A stretch of DNA of 64,000 nt from Morchella semilibera (Eukaryota; Ascomycota; Pezizomycetes; Pezizales; Morchellaceae), in contig CM018605.1 in assembly GCA_009192285.1 (NCBI GenBank), positions 1,326,530 through 1,390,529 on the forward strand, written 5' to 3'. Of this stretch, positions 34,629 through 46,795 are shown piece after piece (the stretch's first letter is position 1; every line of letters starts with the position of its first letter). A program made the position numbers and the translations under genes. The notes under the pieces are model-generated. The model was not told the origin of the DNA, made no database searches, and saw nothing but the letters and a program-made list of their open reading frames with translations.

Positions 34629-37600
34629 TATTCTATCGTAGAAGCGCCGAGCTATACTATTATTCTATGTAAAAAAGGGTCTCCTTGAAACGCGCGCGCC
34701 GTGAAGAGTACTTGTGGTGATAGTATGAGGAAAAAAAATAAAGAAATATAGAAAAGGACGGGGATATCCGATATTGGAAAGAGATGAGCCGGTTTAAAGA
34801 AAGTGCAAAAGCCCACGAGACTTCTTGATGTTAGCAGCAGAGAGCGCTGGATCACGAAGACAGACTTGATGCGGGATGACGGTGCGGTGAACGAGAGGGG
34901 TAGCAACAGCAGCAATAGCTTTTTTTTTTTTTTTTTTTTTTTTTTGCTGGGATGGGGGGGGGGGGGGGCGGATGTATCAATAATAGAATGGGGGTGACGG
35001 TCACGTCTTGTGTGATGAATGAGGGTGGTTGGGTTATTTGGTTGTGGTTGTGGTGGTGGTGGTTGTGATGGTGGGAGGATGAGGAAGTTGATATCAATCA
35101 GGGAGCACAAGTTGGATTGTAAATAATGTAGAGGCAGGCAATAATCAATCCCTGAAGGGGATGGGGGGAGGGGGGGGGAGGGAATGAGAAGATGAACCAG
35201 CTGATGCCGCTCAAAACATTTAATAGTGGGGGGGGGGGATGGTGGAGGATGCGGGGAAGAAGATTTTAATGTTGTAGATACGAAAAGCAGTTCTATAGGT
35301 TCGGGATAAACCAGGGAATAAGTCTTCAAGCTATCAGGAGCTAGGAGACGGAGGTTTTAGATGGGTTGATGGGGATGGGATGAAGAGTGAGGGTGGAGGG
35401 GATGTCTATGTAGGATGTATGTATGTAAGTTATGTATGTATTACACGTACATGTATGTACCTGTCGAGGAGTAGGAGTAAAAAGGTAAGGGATTATTGTG
35501 AGACTGCAGTAATGCTACATTTATGTACATGTGCCCCCAATATAATACTACATGTACATGTAAGTTGTATGTTCTTGTGTGGAGGAGGCAAACATCCCTT
35601 TCTCTCTTTCCCTTTCAACTGAGTTCTCTCTTTAATTTCATCTTTCCCCCCTTTTCTTTTTCTCTATTTTTTTTTTCTTCCGTGAGGCGCGTTTAGCTAT
35701 CAATTGAGTGCTACACATTATCTAGGGGGAAAAACAGAAGGGATGGACTAAAAAAATTAATAGGAAAGAAAAGGGTCCACACCAATTTGGGAGGCTCGTG
35801 GGGAGCAGCAAGAAAAGCCCGGTGGTGGCGGAGGTTATTTTGTTAGGGAAACAACTTTGCAAATCACGGGCAGCTTATGGTTAGCTACATGGCGTAAGCC
35901 AGCCCAGAGCAGTTACCTTGGTGACGGTTGCATAGGCAACACCCAGTAGACAACAGTTGCCCTCTCTTCCAGATGTCAAGAGACCCACTCTGGTCTTCCC
36001 CTTCTCTCCCCCATGCTCATCCAGCAACTTCTTCCGCGTGAGTATTTTCAGTGTTACAGACCTGGCACGCCTGCTTGCGAAAGAATTACATACATACACC
36101 TCTCCTCCATATTTGCCTTTGCCTCCCACCCTAACCGAAGGAGGGGACCCTGGCTATCCTGGGGGAATAGCTTCTTCTTCTTTCTACCCTATCAGAAGCA
36201 TGAAATGCTACCCATCCCCCGGCAAAAATCTAAAAAGAAAATCACCGAAAATCTCTGGGCGCTTGATTTAAACAACGCCTGCATATCAAAAAGTAAATCA
36301 AAAGAAGAAAGAATCGTTTTTCTTCCCGCCGCCATCATGCTTCTTGACTTACAGCCCCAGTCGAGAACCGGTAGATCCCCACCCCCAATCACATCAGAAA
36401 AGTTTGAAAGAAGAAGAAAAAAAAACATGATCTGCCTCATTGCATATTCCTCGCCTCAAACTTTTTTTTTAAACCCCCGATCGGCTTACATTTAACGCGG
36501 GGAGCAAGACAGCATGAAAGCTACACCTCCGCATATTAACAGCTGTGGAAATCCTTATATCAAATTCCCACCGAAAAGGAAGGCTTCCGAAACGCGAGAG
36601 CAGCTGACCAGCCAGTAGGCTTCGTTGACCGAGCAAATACCGGCCGGTACCTGCAGGCTCCAGTGATCTTGTTGGTTTGTTGGTTCTTCTAAGCTTAAAC
36701 TTAAAACTTCTCAGGTACAAGCTCCAAGGACAAAAAGAAACAAACAAACAGAGGACATCTCTTCGCAGGAAGAAGAAGGACAAGCCTGCCAAGGCCCTCC
36801 CTCCATCACTGACCCGGGAAGCCAAAACCCGAACCGCATCGAACGACCCCCAACAGTCCTCCCCGGGATTTCATAACGGCCTGTCTTTTATACATGAATA
36901 ATTGACGAATGGGTTAATGACGTAGAAAAAATAATGCATAGCCTGAAATATTATGGGGAAGCTAAAATGCTTCCCACCCCGAATATCAACTTTCGCGATA
37001 CTTAGGTAATTGTCCGTCGTGCTCATGAGCCGAATCTTACGGGCTGGCCGAGGTCTTAATAATCCCCACCCCGGGAGTTGAGAAAGAGAGATTTGAACCC
37101 AGGGCGAAATGAAACCGAGCGAAAGAAAGAAAGAGGTAACGAGTGGCGCTTTAAGGCCCGCCTCGAGCTTTGGAGAATTCGAGACCGAACATAGATAGGG
37201 TACAATTCGGACCCAGCCCAGAACTTCCTTCTCCCTTTCTCCTTTACTCTCTTTCCTTTTTTCTACCTCTCCAGGATGTCGAGCGGCGGCAAATGATAAA
37301 CGAACTTGCGTTACGGGCCCAGGTCCCCCCGGTGAGCCGTGCGTCAAACCAAGCCCCAAGGGTTAGGGGAAGACTTTCTGGATGCGGGCGATAGCACCGT
37401 TATTAATTTATTTGAAAACTGCCCCAACCGTTCCATGCAGATCCCCCACTAACTTGAGTTATGTTTTCCGGCCGTCTATCCTCCACATATAGCATGGAGA
37501 AGGTAGGTATAACAAACTTTCCTTTCTGTTATCGTCGATGGGAGATCTTCGGTAATAACAGCAAGGATTTTGCTTAGAAGAAGCTAGAGTACTTTACTAA

Positions 37601-39074
37601 CGATTGTGAGAAAAAGCACTCCGGGTTTTCGGTATCGGATATCGGAGCGTCAGCATCTGTACCTATTCTAGGGACTTGCTGGGTACATAGCATTGTATGT
37701 AATCAATCGCACCGGATCGGGCACGGGAAACTCTTAGACTGCACATGCCTAGATAATCTAGATGTGCAGTAGCCCACATGTATGTGCGGACAAACATTTG
37801 GAAGTAAAGGCTCGGAACGGCCCCCATGGTTCCGGCGTTGTACTGCCTGGGTGACGTGACGCTCATGGGAAATCACTCGAGGTGAGGAAGCAGCGCAGTG
37901 TTACAGCGTTCTGCTAGGTAGAGGAACGCGCGGCATGGAGATTTCTTCCGTCAATGTTTCTAGAGCCAGCAATAAGATCACCGAGATTTGAATACGAGCC
38001 AAAGCCAGCTTAATGAGCTCACCTATTGAAACATATAGTCGACGGCACCATATAGTCCTGTGTTTATGAGGCGAGGCGATATAAGAATATGGTCTATGGA
38101 GGTGCCTAGATTATCAGTTTCTACCTCAGTAGTGGTAGTTATAATATAGCTACTCGGCCCTATTTACTCAACTATCCGATAACACCACAGCCCGGGGGCT
38201 CTTATGGGATGGCACCACTCAGAGTTAGCAATGATCCATATTTAGGGGTTGGCGCCTCTGCCGAGGGGAGTAGCAGACCGATTAGAGGAGTCTTTTGAGC
38301 TTAAAACTGATTATTGAAACAAAAAGTGGAGGGGACCCTCTAATAGTTACGGTCAAAAAACAAATTTTTTTGACATGACAAATAAAAGCACATTTGCATA
38401 TAGTTTGGAGTCACGTATCTAAGCTATAGCTACATCACATTAATATATTAATTAATACTATATGTTTAGTTATCCATAGTAACAACCACGTTATAGGCAT
38501 GGCCGCAAAGGAGCTCCAAGAGCGGGGTGAACGTCCAAATTACAAGGGATCTACTTTTCCACCCGTACCACCTCGGTGTGAATACATGAGATGGGCATAG
38601 TTGAATCGAGCAAAGGATGGATTATTGGACAGCTGGTTCATCACTGAATAATGTTGTCTATAGGTGACTTGATTGGCAAAGATGTCGTCGGGAGAACGAT
38701 GTTTGTCAGCTTAAGCTGAATATCAGAGTCCATGCACGGCCCATCACGCTATGTCATCTGGTGCCCAAAGTTTCGGTCATGAAATCTTACTCGGAAGGCA
38801 ATGTGAAGTTAAAGTGATGCATGATATACTGACGGGCCGGATATATGGCCAAACAAAAAAACAAAATAAGAGCAACAGTGGTATAGAAAGCTAGCACCGA
38901 AATGTGTGATACTTATCAAAAGAAAAGAAAAAGAGGAAGAAGACTACTCAATACCCGGGTACCCCCCGACCCTCTCAGACCACACGATCTTACACCTTTA
39001 ATAGTAATTCCTAACGTTATAGCTCAAGGTCAGCACCAATTAGCACCAATTAGGATCACAACAGCCACATCGTA
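34629..39074. other. 4.4 kb gene-free spacer
   Basis: The left part is the F-box gene's upstream region, with a 26-base T run (34920-34945) next to a G run (about 34954-34967). TACATGTA occurs at 35448, 35549 and 35555. Pyrimidine-rich patches are present (35600-35690, 37220-37275), but no frame has family features. A 162-residue minus-strand frame near 36871-37359 and others look like chance. Confidence 0.55.
34920..34967. repeat. Poly-T (26) next to poly-G tract
   Basis: An unbroken T run is followed within ten bases by a G run of about 13-14. Such tracts are prone to sequencing length error. Confidence 0.9.
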
Positions 39075-39890
39075 CTAATTCCCAAGCAAATACTCCACAA
39101 CCTGCGCATCCCCCCTCCTCGCCGCCAACTCCAACACCGACTCCCCGTCCCTATCTCTTACCCCCACATCTGCCCCAGCCCGCACTAGCACTGCCACGAA
39201 ATCCACCGCACTCCTCCGCATCCCCTCCTTTATAGCACGCCACCCCACCGCTGTATGCAATGCTGACGCCCCCTTCTCCCCCCAACTCGCCCGCGGATCC
39301 GCGTTGTGCTCCAGTAGCAGCCGGACAGTGTCCATATCCGACTCCGACAGTGCAATGTGCAGCGGCCGCATCACATTATGATCAAGTGGGTTTCCCTCGA
39401 CGCAGGCACCGCGCTCAAGGAGTGTCCTACAAAGGTTCTTACGGCCCATAGTGACGGCCCAGGCGAGGGCGCTGGTGGTGCCCGGTGCGCTTCCGACTAT
39501 GGCGTTGGGCCCCGTCGTGAGGATTTCCTGCAGCGTGGCCTCGGAGAAGGGGCCGGGGGCGGTATGGAGGTGGGTGTTGGACTGTGTGCGGATGGTGAAG
39601 CTGAAACCGTGCCGGAGAAGGAGGCGGAGGACCCTTGTGTCCCCCGGGAGAACGAGGGAGTGGAAGAGGGCCTTCTCGGGGCGGGTATAGGCTCGCAGGA
39701 TAAGCTCGGGGATAACGATGGCGTGGAGATTCCGGTTTGTTTGGAGGAGCGGCAGAATGGAGGGGAGGTGTAAGGGGGGTGAGAGAATATGGTCTACAAT
39801 TTGGAGGATGAGCTCGATGGGGAGGCTTTCAAGGCTGGCGCGAGGCGGGCCAGCAAGAGAGACAGCATCTGGTTCCGCGTGGGCGGACAT
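39075..39890 (-). CDS. F-box-like/ankyrin-repeat protein
   Basis: A single-exon gene of 271 residues. An F-box-like segment (SLESLPIELILQIVDHIL) lies at about residues 18-35. Ankyrin-type repeats follow: LRLLLRHGFSF, NLCRTLLERGACVEG, RPLHIALSESDMDTVRLLLEHNADPR, ALHTAVGW, LVRAGADVGVRDRDGES and VVEYLLGN at the very end. Ankyrin repeats bind proteins. F-box plus ankyrin genes are numerous and fast-evolving in ascomycetes, so the specific role is unknown. It is GC-rich compared with the AT-rich flanks. The start is the first ATG of the frame (MSAHAEPDAV). No introns are needed. Confidence 0.85.
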   Translation of the reverse strand: MSAHAEPDAVSLAGPPRASLESLPIELILQIVDHILSPPLHLPSILPLLQTNRNLHAIVIPELILRAYTRPEKALFHSLVLPGDTRVLRLLLRHGFSFTIRTQSNTHLHTAPGPFSEATLQEILTTGPNAIVGSAPGTTSALAWAVTMGRKNLCRTLLERGACVEGNPLDHNVMRPLHIALSESDMDTVRLLLEHNADPRASWGEKGASALHTAVGWRAIKEGMRRSAVDFVAVLVRAGADVGVRDRDGESVLELAARRGDAQVVEYLLGN

Positions 39891-42800
39891 GGTGAGGATG
39901 ACTAGGTAAAGACAGTACAGTACAAATGAGTTTATTCCTACCTGGTCAACTGCTAACGAGCGTTCGAGTACTCTGAATGGTAGGAGAGCCGGTACATGTA
40001 CTTATATACCAACAATATAATATTAGGCTTGGTGTGATGGTTCTCTTAGGAACGTGATCGCCTTAAATAAACTTCGTCTAAATACTAGTGCTGTCAATAT
40101 TCCAAAATAGTGTGCCTTGTGATCAAAAAGCAAAGTCGTCCCCCCAACTCTTGCGAGTATATTCTATTCTATTTGCGACCCAATTAAATCATTCCAAATT
40201 GGGGTCTGATTATCGAGTGATTGCACATGACGCACGGCAATATCATACAGCATTCCACGAGGCTAGTGTTTAAGATGCGAGTGATTGCCATTGATAGGGT
40301 CATAAAAAGAGGCCTGTGAGGGCAGCCTGTACATGTAAAGTTCAGTAGTTGAAACATGAGTGTTAAAATTGGAATTAGTTCATTCATGACGTAGACTACT
40401 ATATATGTAAGGGACAAACATACTGTAGGGGATCAATGGCTTTAATTATCTGTACACTTTTCAGTCAGGCCACCCCCCTATTTTGTGTGTTTTGAGTTTT
40501 TTGGCGGACTATTAAGGATACGCCTTTCACGATCCCGTTCTGCTTTGCTTCTTCGTCTCAAGCATAATGCTAAAGAATCATGGTAATGTCCACGGTAATC
40601 TACAAGGGGAGAACAGATGGAATATGGCACCTAGGCCAATTATATCTAGATATCCAGCACTCATAAGCGAGAGAATTTGTCGGTTGACAATCACGGAATA
40701 TCACTCACCTTTATATTCCGTGGTTATACGTTACGACCAGGCTTTGCTTGCAACACGTCAACGTGTACTACTTACATGTGCGCTGAGAGGCATGTACGAG
40801 TATAGTATGTATATTGACTAGACACAAGATCTACGGGCACTACTGGCCTGAACCTGTCAGTAATTAAGATATGGCCCAAGGGATAGAGCATCGGCAGCAC
40901 GGAGCACCCGACTACATTCTGTCTGTAGAACTCTGTGTGCACTTCAACCTTCTTGTACGCCTTCCACTCAAGCCCCTTCTCCTGACGTTATCCAATGATT
41001 AATGTCCATTTATGCGCTCCTACCCGAAATTATTCTGTTCAACATCTGTCATATGGCCCATAATTTAAGGAGTAGTAGCGTTCGTGTGCTCGTGTACTTA
41101 TAAGGCAGTCTAGTCGCCTACGCGTTCATACCAAGCCAGCAAAGTGAGATCGGCACATAGTTGGTCCTAATCCACGGATATAATCATAGCCCTGCCTGCC
41201 TGTATGTATTGAATGATGAGGTGTCTGTATACCAGTGGTCAGCAAGCAGAGAGATGCTCGTTATCAGACCCCACAGTAGATGAATGATGCTGTTGTGAAG
41301 GTGTCTGTTAGTGTTAAAAAAGCATTTCTAGCCCCCACATTCAGCCGCTGTTCGTGACCAGAGCATAGATAAAAGAGCATAGGCCGTTTTCTTGACGCGT
41401 TAAGAAAAGCCAATGATTTCTCTCATCTCCACCCGCATATACATGTATATAATGAAAAGGTTCGAATTCTTCGGTAAGCATAGATTCAAAAAAGAACCTA
41501 TGCTAAGCACCCACGATACGAATACCATTTATTTTAGCCAGGGTGTATTCAAAATCCAGTCCCAAGTATCTTCGCCCCTACTCTCCCAAGTACTGGATCA
41601 ATATATCCTTCACCACAGCAAATAGCTTTTCGTGCATAGGCGGGCTGGAAAAGGCGGCGTGGTTCCAACCCAGCGGTAGGGTTCAGTAATCCTTGAACTC
41701 TCGGCTGAGGACGAGGCCAAGGGTTTTATATTTTCATCCGGGGACAAAAGTATTTTATCTTCCGTCGTGCTAAATGATCTTGGTTCATTAATTTCTCGGC
41801 GCTGACTATCCTTGCATGGGATTGCAGTTCACAGATCTAAAGTGTTTTCGGAAGCCTTTCGGCCCGAATACCAGACCCAAGATCCCAAGAATCTAGGCTG
41901 CATAGTCATGCCGAAATCGTGACGCGGCCGAACGCAGGCCACGCCTTCAAGTCTCCCGATGTGAGTCGTTGACGAGCAAACTAGGATCCAGGGCAGGACT
42001 GTCATGCTCGATGCCCAGGTGACTGACAGATAAGTGTGAGGTTTCACACGTCCGGTCAGACATTATGAAAGCATAAGTTTTCGGTAGAAAGCTCTAGAGT
42101 TCGTTGTAGATCTTAGTCTTATGATTCCGGTATTGCGTTTTAATGCCTTGAGCCTCGAGCCTTGGAGATCCTAGAGTCTAGGCTGCATGCATATCGATCC
42201 TCAAATCACTGCTGTGTGCAGGCTGCCACAGCAACAAGTAGTCGCCTTGGTAGTAAATTCTAGGGCAGGGAACCCCGCACCATAGACACAGGTATAATAG
42301 ATATATATCGATTTTGTTTATCGCGTACGGATAGAAGTGAAGATCGAGATATATATGTAGTTCCATAGTCCAGATAAACTCTCCGATGAAGATTACGACA
42401 AACCTGTTTTCAACGCCTCTATGATAGTGTAGAACCCCCGCTCGGGGTTGTTCCGTCCGTCGTGACTGGTTTAGACAAGACTGCGCAAGTTTGGTGGAAA
42501 AGATAAGGCTTGTCACGGCAGATAGAAAGTGCAGTAGAGTATGATCATGCATACCAGGAACATGGGAGCCGCTTAAGTATGTCGCGATATGCAAGATGTT
42601 CGTGGAACCGAGTTGTTTGACACATAGACCATCATGCAGTTCGGTTTTTTCGAGGTCCTAAAGGCACATGGAGAGAGCTCCGGGCTGCGGGGTAACGGAT
42701 TGACTTGCAAATTTCTTTCGTTAGCATACAGCTGAGCTAACTTGGCAAGTTCCTAGCGGAAGATCATCACGATTGTGAGGCCATAAGGCTGCATTCACTA

Positions 42801-45171
42801 TATGTCACTCGTCCTCAAAGTGTAGCCACTTTTCACCCCTCACCACTCTTCCTTCTCATCCAATATGGGATTTGCGCAACTACCGAGGTTGATATATCAG
42901 GGCTCGTCTCAGCCTCTAAAATCTTGGTGGTGAAGTTGCAAGCCACTAGCACTCCCCGCATGACGTTTCCCATCTTCTTGTCGTCAGAGTCCAATTGTTA
43001 GTCGAGTGAGTGGGTATAATGATATATATAATAGGGCCGTAAGACTATCATATCCCTAGTAACAAAAGTAACCGCATAGTACTTTGCATCTAGACAAAAC
43101 CCAAATCTTCGGATACGCACTAGACGCTTTATAGGACAGCAACTGCCCACTGAAATTGTGGTTTCCTCCTGGTAGGTTGGTTGTGGTAGTTATGCGGGCT
43201 CCGGTGACTGATAGCTTATGTCTACGAGATTTTCTCCCTTCTTCGATCAATGAGACTGACAGTTAAAGTAGATGCTACGCGCCCCTATGACACATCTTCC
43301 TGAACTTGTGAATTTCTCAACCGCGCGCTGCCTGCTGCAACGCAGGCTCCGTGCCCCATAGTGGCCTGGTTTAAACCTTAAGATAAAAGCCACCAGCGCC
43401 ATCACCTTTAATACTCAGAGCGAGAGATCTAGAGCCTAGATGAGATGAAAAAATTGTGAAAAATGCTTACAGCGGAATCCAATGATCTCGAGCTCTATCT
43501 CATGAATTGTAAGCTTGTGAAGCCTGATGGCATATTCTGTTTCTCTGATTCGCCAAACTGTGGTTGGGAAACATGGTACACATGCAATCGTAAGACGGGC
43601 TGAAACACATGCGGCGCTTATCCAGCATCCAAAAGTCAGGGGCACCCGAGCGTCTCGAACGGTGAGGCTCGTTGGATGAGGGGAAAGAAGAGCGGGACAG
43701 GGAGGCCAAAAGCGCTACTCATGCCTAGATCTCGATTTTCCGACACACCGAAAACCTGAGGTGTGTCTAGCTGGAACCTTGATATCTCATGGTCCCAAGA
43801 TCCCGCCAAAGGCGAAAATCCCTAAGCTATGCGGAACCACTGCCTAATTAATGACCAGGGAAAACTGGTGCTGGACTGGACAGGTCAAATGATATTTGGG
43901 GCAGAACAGGATCAGTGACATTGGAGGACGTAGTGAAGGCAAGGCTTCGATTTATCATTGCCGGAAAATGCAGATAACAGGCAGGCGTCTCTCAGTGTTC
44001 AATAAACGGTCAGAATGAATTACTCACATAAAGAGTGGCAATTTATCGAATTGACAGACTTGATATGTGTGAAACGAATAGCTAACTCTATGTAAAAATC
44101 GAGTTATCTACCTATGCATACAAGAGTTTTTTTTCTTTCTTTCTTTCTCGGGCAGTACGATACACAAGATCTGAGTACATAGAACTGTAGAGATGTATGC
44201 ATGAATGTATGTATATGCAGTGGGGGGAGGGGGGGGATAGGGAGTTCATAGAGCGGGCTGCAGCGTACTCCTCCCCCATCAGGAGATGGTGTTGATATGT
44301 CTGGTCTTGTCCTCTCTAGCCGTAGTCTCCACCCCTCCACCTTTATCCTTCCGACGCCCCCTCCTCGCCTCTTTGCTCCCCAACACTAGGATTTGCTGTA
44401 GTGATCTGTTGTTCGAACAAACAAAAAAATTAAAAAAATAAAATAAAAAATAACGCCTACGTATCACTGCTACCCATCTAGCAGGTTAGGTCAATAGATA
44501 TCCCAGCGGATATCCGGCCGTAAAAAATTTCACTCGTTCACTCGTTCGTTCGTTCCCTCGCTCGCTCGCTCGTTCGTTCTTCACATCAACACCAACCCAG
44601 TCTGCGGCATCTTTGAATTTCAGCCATCAGTCAAACCTATCATCATCACTACATATCTCACGGTGGCCGTGACTTCTTTCGTTCTACGATTTCATATCCA
44701 TTTCTAGATAGCCTACACCCCTTCTTTCTCTAGCATAAGCGTAACTACATTAGTCCCCCACCTTGGTCGCTCAGACAGAGCTCACATCCCATCATCCCCA
44801 CGATAGCATTAACCGAGAGTAGCGACACGTCGTCCCGATATTACGGCAGTCCCTCCGACCAAAGGAAAGATAAATAGTCTGAAGGGCCCCAACTCTCGTT
44901 TCGCCACTTCCTGGTTCATAGTTTTTCACTTTACTGTTGTAGAAATCGAAGTTTTCGCCCACGTCATCGTAAGCTACCATTCATAATTGACAGGAATAAA
45001 AAGTACCACTTCGCTCACTGTTAACTCTTATCTGACTGATCTGTCTTTGCAGTTCTGGGCTTCTATACCAAGAGCCAACCCTTTTTCTTCTTCCCCGCAC
45101 TGTCGTATATCACCTTATAGCCACCTGGGACTATATCTTTCTTCCTTTGTTACAACCATCCTGTTCACGTC
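39891..45171. other. 5.3 kb gene-poor spacer upstream of MAPKK
   Basis: No supported gene. TACATGTA occurs at 39993, 40330 and 41440. A TCTAGGCTGCAT motif recurs near 41895 and 42178, hinting at an old duplication. A small hairpin lies near 41478-41504. A TCGT/CTCG satellite sits at 44531-44580. The last 400 bases are pyrimidine-rich and look like MAPKK leader, possibly with a leader intron. Confidence 0.5.
44531..44580. repeat. TCGT/CTCG tetranucleotide microsatellite
   Basis: Tandem units of CTCG and TTCG in the MAPKK upstream region, visible directly. Confidence 0.85.
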
Positions 45172-46795
45172 ATGTCCACAGCCCAAGTCCCACTCCTGCG
45201 AGCACCAGTTCCCTCCCGTGGTCCTCCTCGCCTTGGGCTTTCAATCCCAGGGTCCCCAAACAATGCACCCCAACAGCCCATTCCACAGCTCAATACTCAG
45301 ATGAACAATGGATATTCTGCGCCGGTTCTCGGACCTCCTCAGCCCAGACGTGGCCCACCTAAGTTAAGTCTAGCAACCCCCGGAAACCCAGCTCCCCTTT
45401 CGATAAGGCCTGTCCAGCAGCAGCAACGTTCATCGTCATATGCAAGCCCAGTAGCTGGAGCAAATCAGCAGTATGCGGCTCTGGGTTTTGCTATGACGTT
45501 GAAGAAACAGGTGCGGAATTCACCTGATACGGGTGGGGTGGGCGGTGGATCCGCTATCCTTGGAGGAGTAGGAACGGGCCGAAGGGGGAGCATTGACTGG
45601 GAAAACGAAAATTTGGATGCAGACGATCTGGATGACGAAGGATGGAAGAGTGCTAGTTCAAACGGTAGAATCATAGAATTGGGAAGTCTTGGGGAGGGGG
45701 CTGGGGGTGCTGTGACGCGGTGCAAGTTGAAGGGCGGGAAAACAGTTTTTGCTATGAAGGTTTGCCCCGCATTTCCTAGGAGCTGTATCGGGCCATTATC
45801 TGAATCATGTAATTGACATGGGGTACCCGAGTTAGATCATTACCACAGACCCCAATCCCGAAGTCAAGAAGCAGATTTTCCGAGAGCTCAGTTTCAACAA
45901 GGAATGCTCTTCGCCGTATATTTGCAAATACCACGGTGCATTTATGGACGTCTCCTCGGCAACTATCTCGATCATCATGGAATTTTGTGAGGGTGGCAGC
46001 TTGGATAGTATCTACAGAGAGGTGAAAAAGCTCGAGGGCAGGACGGGAGAAAAGGTTTTAGGCAAGATCGCAGAGGGAGTATTGGAGGGACTGACATACT
46101 TGAGTGGAAGAAAGATTATCCACAGAGGTTTGTGGTCCCAAATGAAATTTGCATGTCTAGTTCACTAATTTATAATGAAGATATCAAACCATCGAACATT
46201 CTTCTTTGTAGAAATGGGCAAGTAAAATTATGTGACTTCGGTGTTTCCGGTGAACTTATTGGTTCTAAAGGCAATGCCGATACCTTCATTGGCACATCAT
46301 ATTACATGGCTGTATGTTGACCTACATACTTCGAAATGCTATCTGCTAACTTTCTAATTTAGCCTGAAAGAATTCAAGGGCACTCATACACCATCACTTC
46401 CGATGTTTGGTCTCTTGGGGTTACCCTGCTTGAGGTTGCTCAGCACCGTTTCCCGTTCGGAAATGAGGCCGATAGTGGTGGACGCGCTGGTTTGATCGAC
46501 CTCCTCACATATATCGTTCGACAGCCAATCCCTGAACTCAAAGATGAACCTGATCTCGATATCAAGTGGAGTGATAATTTTAAATACTTCATCCGTTGCT
46601 GGTATGTTGCCTAGTGCTTTCTCCTTTTTTATTTTCAGTGCTAACTTTGATATTCACAGCCTCGAGAAAGATACTGCAAGGCGAGCTAGTCCTTGGAGGA
46701 TGTTAGAACATCCTTGGATTATCGAGATGAAAAATAAGCGTGTCAATATGGCAAATTTCCTGGGACAGGTCTGGGGCTGGAAACAAGTTGGTTGA
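45172..46795 (+). CDS. mkk1: MAP kinase kinase of the cell-wall-integrity type (Mkk1/Mkk2 family)
   Basis: This is a dual-specificity kinase expected to act between the Bck1-type MAPKKK and the Slt2/Mpk1 MAPK. Five exons (45172-45759, 45836-46127, 46181-46311, 46363-46601, 46660-46795) give 461 residues. The first 160 or so are Pro/Gly-rich with docking-type basic motifs. The kinase domain shows the Gly loop LGEGAGGAV, the ATP-binding Lys in VFAMK, the catalytic HRDIKPSN (split by an intron within the Asp codon), [10 protein letters not shown], an activation loop with [16 protein letters not shown], and the C-terminal MLEHPWI...VWGW typical of Mkk1/2 rather than Ste7 or Pbs2. The subfamily is judged from the loop and the C-terminus. 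No break is seen. Confidence 0.94.

Noticed and set aside
34652-35329. 225-residue minus-strand frame rich in Pro, Ser and Lys
   Set aside because: It reads through poly-T and poly-G tracts (Lys and Pro runs) and starts just upstream of the F-box gene. It is translated leader or spacer.
36871-37359. 162-residue minus-strand frame
   Set aside because: Low-complexity start and no recognisable motif. It overlaps pyrimidine-rich non-coding sequence.
42178-42594. 138-residue minus-strand frame
   Set aside because: Composition is Tyr/His/Leu-mixed with no repeats, domain or splice context. It is probably chance in AT-rich DNA.
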